From Bacillota bacterium (GTDB taxonomy: Bacteria > Bacillota > Dethiobacteria > DTU022): a stretch of 64,000 nt of DNA. The notes beneath the pieces are model-generated. The model ran no database searches. It saw nothing but the letters and a program-made list of their open reading frames with translations, and was not told the origin of the DNA. Position 1 is the first letter of the stretch. Each line of letters starts with the position of its first letter. The stretch lies in the NCBI GenBank assembly GCA_019428945.1, contig JAHYJM010000001.1, positions 28,837 to 92,836 on the forward strand. Direction: 5' to 3'. This document shows positions 59,704-64,000 of the stretch, piece after piece. A program made the position numbers and the translations under genes.

Positions 59704-61398
59704 CTAATTATCGCCTTTATTTTGAATATCGATAATGATCGGCATGATCATCGGCTTGCGTCCGGTGTGCTCATAAAAGTAAGAAGAAGCGACATCTCTG
59801 AGCTTTGATTTTACTTTATTCCACTCATGAAGCTGCTCCGCGCTCATTTTATCCAGGGCTCTGGTCAGCACCGTGCGTGCTTCCCCGAGAAGGTCTACAG
59901 ACTCTCTTACATAAACGAACCCCCGGGTAATTATTTCGGGGCCTGATATTACCTCGCCCTTATCCTGGTCTACCGCAAGCACAATAATGACGATTCCGTC
60001 TTCTGACAGGATCTGGCGATCTCTGATTACCACTTCACCCACATCACCGACACCAAAACCGTCAACCAGTACCCGTCCGGCAGGAACAGAACCGGCCAGG
60101 CGGCCCCGGCCTTCATTAAATTCCATTACATTTCCCGGTTTAACCAGGAAGACATTATCTTCAGGTATACCAAGTTTTTGCGCTGTCTGGGAACAGAAAG
60201 CCTGCTGACGGAACTCGCCGTGAACCGGTATCAGGTATTTCGGTTTAAGCAGGTTAATCATTAACTTGATTTCTTCCCCACTGCCGTGGCCGCTTACATG
60301 AACTCCTGATACCGGCCTGTAAATTACATTGGCTTTAAGCTGGAAAAGATTGTTTACAGTTCTGGACACAAGCTTTTCATTACCCGGAATCGGACTGGCA
60401 GCGATAATTACTGTATCACCGGGGACTATTCCTACCTGCCGGTGTTCCGCCTGTGAGATTCTGGTTAGCGCAGACATGGGTTCCCCCTGGCTGCCTGTTG
60501 TGATCAAAGCCATTTTTTCCGGTTTTATATCCTTAATTTTATCTATATCAATCAAAACTCCATCAGGAATTTTAAGGTAACCAAGTTCCGTCGATATATC
60601 AACTGAGTTTACAATACTTCTGCCTACAACGCAGACTTTTCGGTCATAACGTGTTGCGGCATCAACAACCTGTTGGATACGATGAATATTTGAAGCAAAT
60701 GTGGCCAGAATTATTCTGCCCTGTGAAAGCCTGAATATCTCATTTATGCTTTCACCTACCTGCTTTTCTGAGAGTGTGTAACCTGGTCTGTCTGCATTAG
60801 TGCAATCAATTAAAGCGGCAACCACGCCTTTTCGGCCCAGCTCGGCAAGTTTATGATAGTCTGTAATCTTTCCGTCAACAGGTGTTTGATCAAATTTAAA
60901 ATCGCTGGTGTAAACAATTACACCGGCCTGTGTTTCGACGGCAACCCCTACAGAATCGGGGATGCTGTGGTTTGTTCTGAAAAATTCCAGTTTAAAGTTT
61001 TCAGACAAGATCAGCTTTTCATCGGGGCTGATTTCATTTAAACACACGTTACTTACCGGATGCTCTCTTAGCTTGGCCTCAAGCAGACCAAGCGTAAGCC
61101 TTGTTCCGTAAATCGGGGCATCAAGATCCTCCAGGATATAAGGAAGAGCTCCGATATGATCCTCGTGGCCGTGTGTAAGTATTACGCCCAGGATATGAAG
61201 ATCATTATCCAGAATATAAGATATATCGGGGATAACAATATCGACTCCCAGCATAGATTCATCGGGAAATTTCAGCCCGGCATCCATTAATATAGCTTCA
61301 TCTCCATATTGCAGGAGAAACATGTTCTTCCCGATTTCGCCAACTCCACCAAGGGGGATTAGCTGAACCGAATTACTCTTTTTATTTTTTCTTGACAA
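59704..61398 (-). CDS. rnj: Ribonuclease J
   Basis: 564 residues of the metallo-beta-lactamase/beta-CASP family. LTHGHEDHIGALP near residue 75 holds the zinc ligands, TSDFKFDQTPVDG near 168, and the beta-CASP motif VSGHGSGEEIKLMI near 369. RNase J combines 5'-3' exo- and endoribonuclease action and replaces RNase E in Firmicutes. Start TTG 61398 with GGAGG upstream, 12 bases after dut. Together with RNase Y and PNPase, three core mRNA decay enzymes are coded in this window. Confidence 0.95.
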   Translation of the reverse strand: MSRKNKKSNSVQLIPLGGVGEIGKNMFLLQYGDEAILMDAGLKFPDESMLGVDIVIPDISYILDNDLHILGVILTHGHEDHIGALPYILEDLDAPIYGTRLTLGLLEAKLREHPVSNVCLNEISPDEKLILSENFKLEFFRTNHSIPDSVGVAVETQAGVIVYTSDFKFDQTPVDGKITDYHKLAELGRKGVVAALIDCTNADRPGYTLSEKQVGESINEIFRLSQGRIILATFASNIHRIQQVVDAATRYDRKVCVVGRSIVNSVDISTELGYLKIPDGVLIDIDKIKDIKPEKMALITTGSQGEPMSALTRISQAEHRQVGIVPGDTVIIAASPIPGNEKLVSRTVNNLFQLKANVIYRPVSGVHVSGHGSGEEIKLMINLLKPKYLIPVHGEFRQQAFCSQTAQKLGIPEDNVFLVKPGNVMEFNEGRGRLAGSVPAGRVLVDGFGVGDVGEVVIRDRQILSEDGIVIIVLAVDQDKGEVISGPEIITRGFVYVRESVDLLGEARTVLTRALDKMSAEQLHEWNKVKSKLRDVASSYFYEHTGRKPMIMPIIIDIQNKGDN

Positions 61399-61410
61399 AA
61401 TATACCTCCA

Positions 61411-61863
61411 TTAACCAGTATGCCCGAACCCTCCATCACTTCTTTCGGTAGCCGGAAGCTCGTTCTGAAGTTCCAACTTCGCCCTTGCCACCGGACAGAG
61501 AACAATCTGGGCAACACGCTCTCCGCGTTTTACTGTAAAGGGCTCCTGGCCCATATTGATCATTATTATTTTTATTTCCCCGCGGTAATCCGAATCAATT
61601 GTCCCCGGGGCATTTAATATTCCAATTCCATATTTAACAGCAAGACCGCTGCGGGGCCTTACCTGCAACTCGTATCCCTGGGGCACTGCTGCATACAATC
61701 CCGTCGGAATTAAAGCCCTTCCACCGGGAAAAAGCTTCAATTCATCTTGTACAGCAGCATAAAGATCCATCCCCGATGCCCCAAGAGTCATATAGCCGGG
61801 TAAAGGCAGATCTGCACAATCCTCAGACTTATAAACGGGAACTAAAACTGTATCGCCAGCTAT
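61411..61863 (-). CDS. dut: Deoxyuridine triphosphatase (start codon apparently ATA)
   Basis: All five dUTPase motifs are present: ASGMDLYA, RPRSGLAVKYG, GTIDSDYRGEI, RVAQIV and ERSDGGFGHTG. The first usable ATG (61791) would cut away the normal N-terminal strand. In the same frame the sequence upstream encodes IAGDTVLVPVYKSEDCADLP, which fits the family, up to ATA at 61861-61863. AGGAG (61873-61877) stands 9 bases before that ATA. I therefore extend the gene to 61863 (150 residues, normal length). A rare AUA start is the simplest reading; a sequencing error is an alternative. It hydrolyses dUTP to dUMP. Confidence 0.85.
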   Translation of the reverse strand: MAGDTVLVPVYKSEDCADLPLPGYMTLGASGMDLYAAVQDELKLFPGGRALIPTGLYAAVPQGYELQVRPRSGLAVKYGIGILNAPGTIDSDYRGEIKIIMINMGQEPFTVKRGERVAQIVLCPVARAKLELQNELPATERSDGGFGHTG

Positions 61864-61980
61864 TAATAATCTCTCCTGTCTCTTAAGTCACCCGGAGATG
61901 AACTGTCTTTTAATCCATCTATCAGCTGATAATGACAGATGTGCAAGTGCCTTATTACATTGCTAATGCAGTTCAGGTTA

Positions 61981-64000
61981 TTAACTGCGGCGGTTTCGTG
62001 GGCGTCCTCTGTCACTTCCGCCTCTGTCGCTTCCACCCCTGTCACTGCTGCCTCTCTCTTCGCTCATCCCTTCCGGCCTTTTAAGCAGCGCCTTCCGGGA
62101 AAGGTTGATTCTGCCCTTGTCGTCAATGTCGAGTACTTTGACCTCGATTGAATCACCGATGTTCACAACGTCTTCGGTTTTCTCCACACGGCGATGATCA
62201 AGGTGCGAGATATGCAGAAGGCCTTCTTTGCCCGGTATAAGTTCAACAAAAGCGCCGTACCGTTCAACCCTGGTTACTTTGCCCATGTAAATTTCACCGG
62301 CTTCTACGTCTTTAACAAGGTTTTCAATAATCTGCAACGCTTTTTTACCCATTTCCGGGTCTACTGCAGCGATAAATACCCTGCCGTCGGGTTCAATATC
62401 AATATTAACACCTGTTTCCGCAATGATCTTGTTAATCATTCGCCCGCCAGGTCCGATAACATCCCTGATTTTATCAACGCCGATCTGGATTTTAATCATC
62501 CGCGGAGCATTAGGCGAAAGTTCTTCACGCGGGGCTGCCATTGTTTCGTTCATAATACCGAGGATATACTTATATCCCTTATCAGCCTGCTCCAGGGCTT
62601 CTTCAAGAATTTCATCTGAAATACCCTTGATCTTAATATCCATCTGCAGGGCAGTAATTCCCTTTTCTGTACCGGCGACTTTAAAATCCATGTCGCCCAG
62701 GAAATCTTCGAGACCCTGGATATCAGATAAAACGACAACATCATCGCCTTCTTTGATTAAGCCCATCGCGATCCCTGCGACAGCTCTTTTCAACGGAACA
62801 CCGGTATCCATCATCGATAAAGATCCTGAACAAACACTTGCCATAGATGTTGATCCGTTCGATTCAAGTACCTCAGAAACCAATCGTATTGTATAGGGGA
62901 ATTCATCTTCAGAAGGAACTACCGGTTCCAGTGCGCGTTCAGCAAGAGCGCCATGACCGATCTCTCTCCGCCCCGGGCCGCGCATGAAGCCAGCTTCGCC
63001 CACACTGAACGGAGGGAAATTATAATGATGAATGAAGCGTTTAGATTCCTCAAGACCTAAGCCATCGAGGATCTGAACATCGCGCAGCGCTGAAAGAGTG
63101 CATACGTTAAGAACCTGGGTCTGGCCTCTTGTAAATATTGCCGAACCATGAGTTCGTGGAAGCACAGTAGTCTCACAGGTGATCGGTCTGATCTCTTTGG
63201 GGCTGCGTCCGTCTGCGCGTAAACCTTTTGTAACCACAAGCTCCCGCATTGTGCTTTTCAGGACGTTTTCAAAGGTTTTACGAATTTCAGCTTCATCTTC
63301 AGGGTATTCAACAAGATATTTTTCAACCAGTTCTGCTTTTATTGCGGCCAGTTTTTCCTCGCGTTCCTGTTTTTCATTTATATGCAAAGCTGCGGTAATT
63401 TTACTCTTCATTTCCGATTCAACTGCCTGAATCAGATCCTTTGACTGTTCAGGCTGAATAACTTCCATCTTGGGCACTCCTGCATCTGCAACCATTTCCT
63501 CCTGCACTGCAACAATTTTCCTGATCACCTGGTGTCCTGCTTTTATGCATTTCAGGACATCGGAGTGACTGATTTCCTGGGCGCCTGCTTCCACCATCAT
63601 TACAGCTTCTTTAGTTCCGGCAAGCATTAGATGCAGTGCGCTCTTTTCAGTCTCTTCCTGCGTTGGGTTGATTACCGGTTCTCCGTCAATAAGCCCCACT
63701 ATAACCGCAGCTATCGGACCGGCGAAGGGGATCTTCGAAATTGATAATGCCGCTGAAGCGCCAATGATTGATAGCGGTTCAGGCGGGCAGTCCTGATCCA
63801 TTGATAAAACTGTCGAAACGATATGCACTGAATTATGAAATCCTTTTGGAAAAAGTGGTCTTAACGATCTGTCTGTAAGGCGACATCCAAGAATTGCTCT
63901 TTCTGTAGGGCGGCCTTCCCTCTTGATAAAGCCTCCGGGAATACGACCTACTGCGTAAAGACGCTCCTCGTAATCGACAGTCATCGGGAAAAAATCTATC
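61981..64000 (-). CDS. pnp: Polynucleotide phosphorylase, N-terminus beyond the window
   Basis: The frame continues past the right edge ([12 protein letters not shown] just before the apparent ATG at 63984), so about 50 N-terminal residues are missing. Present are the first RNase PH domain, the helical linker, the second PH domain with [20 protein letters not shown], the KH domain ([11 protein letters not shown]) and the S1 domain ([15 protein letters not shown]). The C-terminus is a short RGG-like tail with repeats of SDRGG. PNPase degrades RNA 3' to 5' with phosphate. The 117 bases between it and dut hold only the dut ribosome site. Confidence 0.97.
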   Translation of the reverse strand, partial: IDFFPMTVDYEERLYAVGRIPGGFIKREGRPTERAILGCRLTDRSLRPLFPKGFHNSVHIVSTVLSMDQDCPPEPLSIIGASAALSISKIPFAGPIAAVIVGLIDGEPVINPTQEETEKSALHLMLAGTKEAVMMVEAGAQEISHSDVLKCIKAGHQVIRKIVAVQEEMVADAGVPKMEVIQPEQSKDLIQAVESEMKSKITAALHINEKQEREEKLAAIKAELVEKYLVEYPEDEAEIRKTFENVLKSTMRELVVTKGLRADGRSPKEIRPITCETTVLPRTHGSAIFTRGQTQVLNVCTLSALRDVQILDGLGLEESKRFIHHYNFPPFSVGEAGFMRGPGRREIGHGALAERALEPVVPSEDEFPYTIRLVSEVLESNGSTSMASVCSGSLSMMDTGVPLKRAVAGIAMGLIKEGDDVVVLSDIQGLEDFLGDMDFKVAGTEKGITALQMDIKIKGISDEILEEALEQADKGYKYILGIMNETMAAPREELSPNAPRMIKIQIGVDKIRDVIGPGGRMINKIIAETGVNIDIEPDGRVFIAAVDPEMGKKALQIIENLVKDVEAGEIYMGKVTRVERYGAFVELIPGKEGLLHISHLDHRRVEKTEDVVNIGDSIEVKVLDIDDKGRINLSRKALLKRPEGMSEERGSSDRGGSDRGGSDRGRPRNRRS

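Noticed and set aside
62194-62896. Two long plus-strand frames opposite pnp
   Set aside because: They are antisense shadows of a strongly conserved gene.
1-64000. CRISPR array, insertion sequence, prophage or toxin-antitoxin pair
   Set aside because: No regularly spaced repeats, transposase, phage structural genes or small overlapping gene pairs with known toxin motifs were seen.

Overview
The window reads as chromosomal DNA of an anaerobic, probably spore-forming member of the Firmicutes (Clostridia type). Reasons: a spoVS gene, strong AGGAGG-type ribosome binding sites, many TTG starts, a T-box leader on leuA, a LexA of the Gram-positive kind, RNase Y and RNase J, and a heavily iron-sulfur, oxygen-sensitive metabolism (two glycyl radical enzymes, a Na+-pumping decarboxylase). 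No species can be named from the sequence alone.

Region 1 (1-23.7 kb) looks like a hydroxyproline/proline catabolic island. A branched-chain-type amino acid ABC transporter (livKHMGF) is followed by a thioredoxin/CcdA-like membrane protein and a proline-racemase-fold enzyme whose second catalytic cysteine is threonine, the signature of trans-3-hydroxy-L-proline dehydratase. Convergent to these is a glycyl radical enzyme of unknown substrate with its activase. Divergent from that lies an activase plus HypD, trans-4-hydroxy-L-proline dehydratase, with all recalled active-site residues kept. After tRNA-Trp come ornithine aminotransferase (rocD), an unassigned structured RNA of about 290 nt, and a three-gene unit: a NuoE-NuoF (HydB-type) fusion, a 1301-residue multi-cluster fusion (NuoG-like, ferredoxins, MvhD-like, SoxA-like FAD/NAD module, BFD-like domain), and a DAO-family flavoprotein. 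proC follows. The proposed logic is that hydroxyproline isomers are dehydrated to pyrroline carboxylates, which are reduced to proline or passed to ornithine. The flavoprotein unit would link the proline/pyrroline-carboxylate couple to NAD(H) and ferredoxin by electron bifurcation or confurcation. This is the most novel candidate system here and is inference.

Region 2 (23.7-36.3 kb) holds a NifV-type homocitrate synthase, a ROK kinase, a DedA protein, an orphan ferredoxin, then the conserved miaB-mutS-mutL-miaA-hfq-hflX block on the plus strand. It ends at a bidirectional terminator facing lexA, which carries its own LexA box.

Region 3 (36.3-48.1 kb) is a mixed junction: leuA with a leucine T-box, a zinc-ribbon tyrosine recombinase without the usual N-terminal domain, a lipoprotein with an amidotransferase-like fold, a CapA protein, a GT4 glycosyltransferase, a 35-residue membrane peptide, tRNA-Gln, gltX, and a biotin-dependent Na+ decarboxylase membrane part without its carboxyltransferase subunit.

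Region 4 (48.1-64 kb) is the conserved minus-strand block pnp-dut-rnj-uppP-ftsK-rimO-cinA-thpR-recA-recX-rny-ymdB-spoVS. In Bacillus subtilis this block runs in the same direction as miaB-mutS-hfq; here the two halves face each other around the junction region, so the synteny appears inverted.
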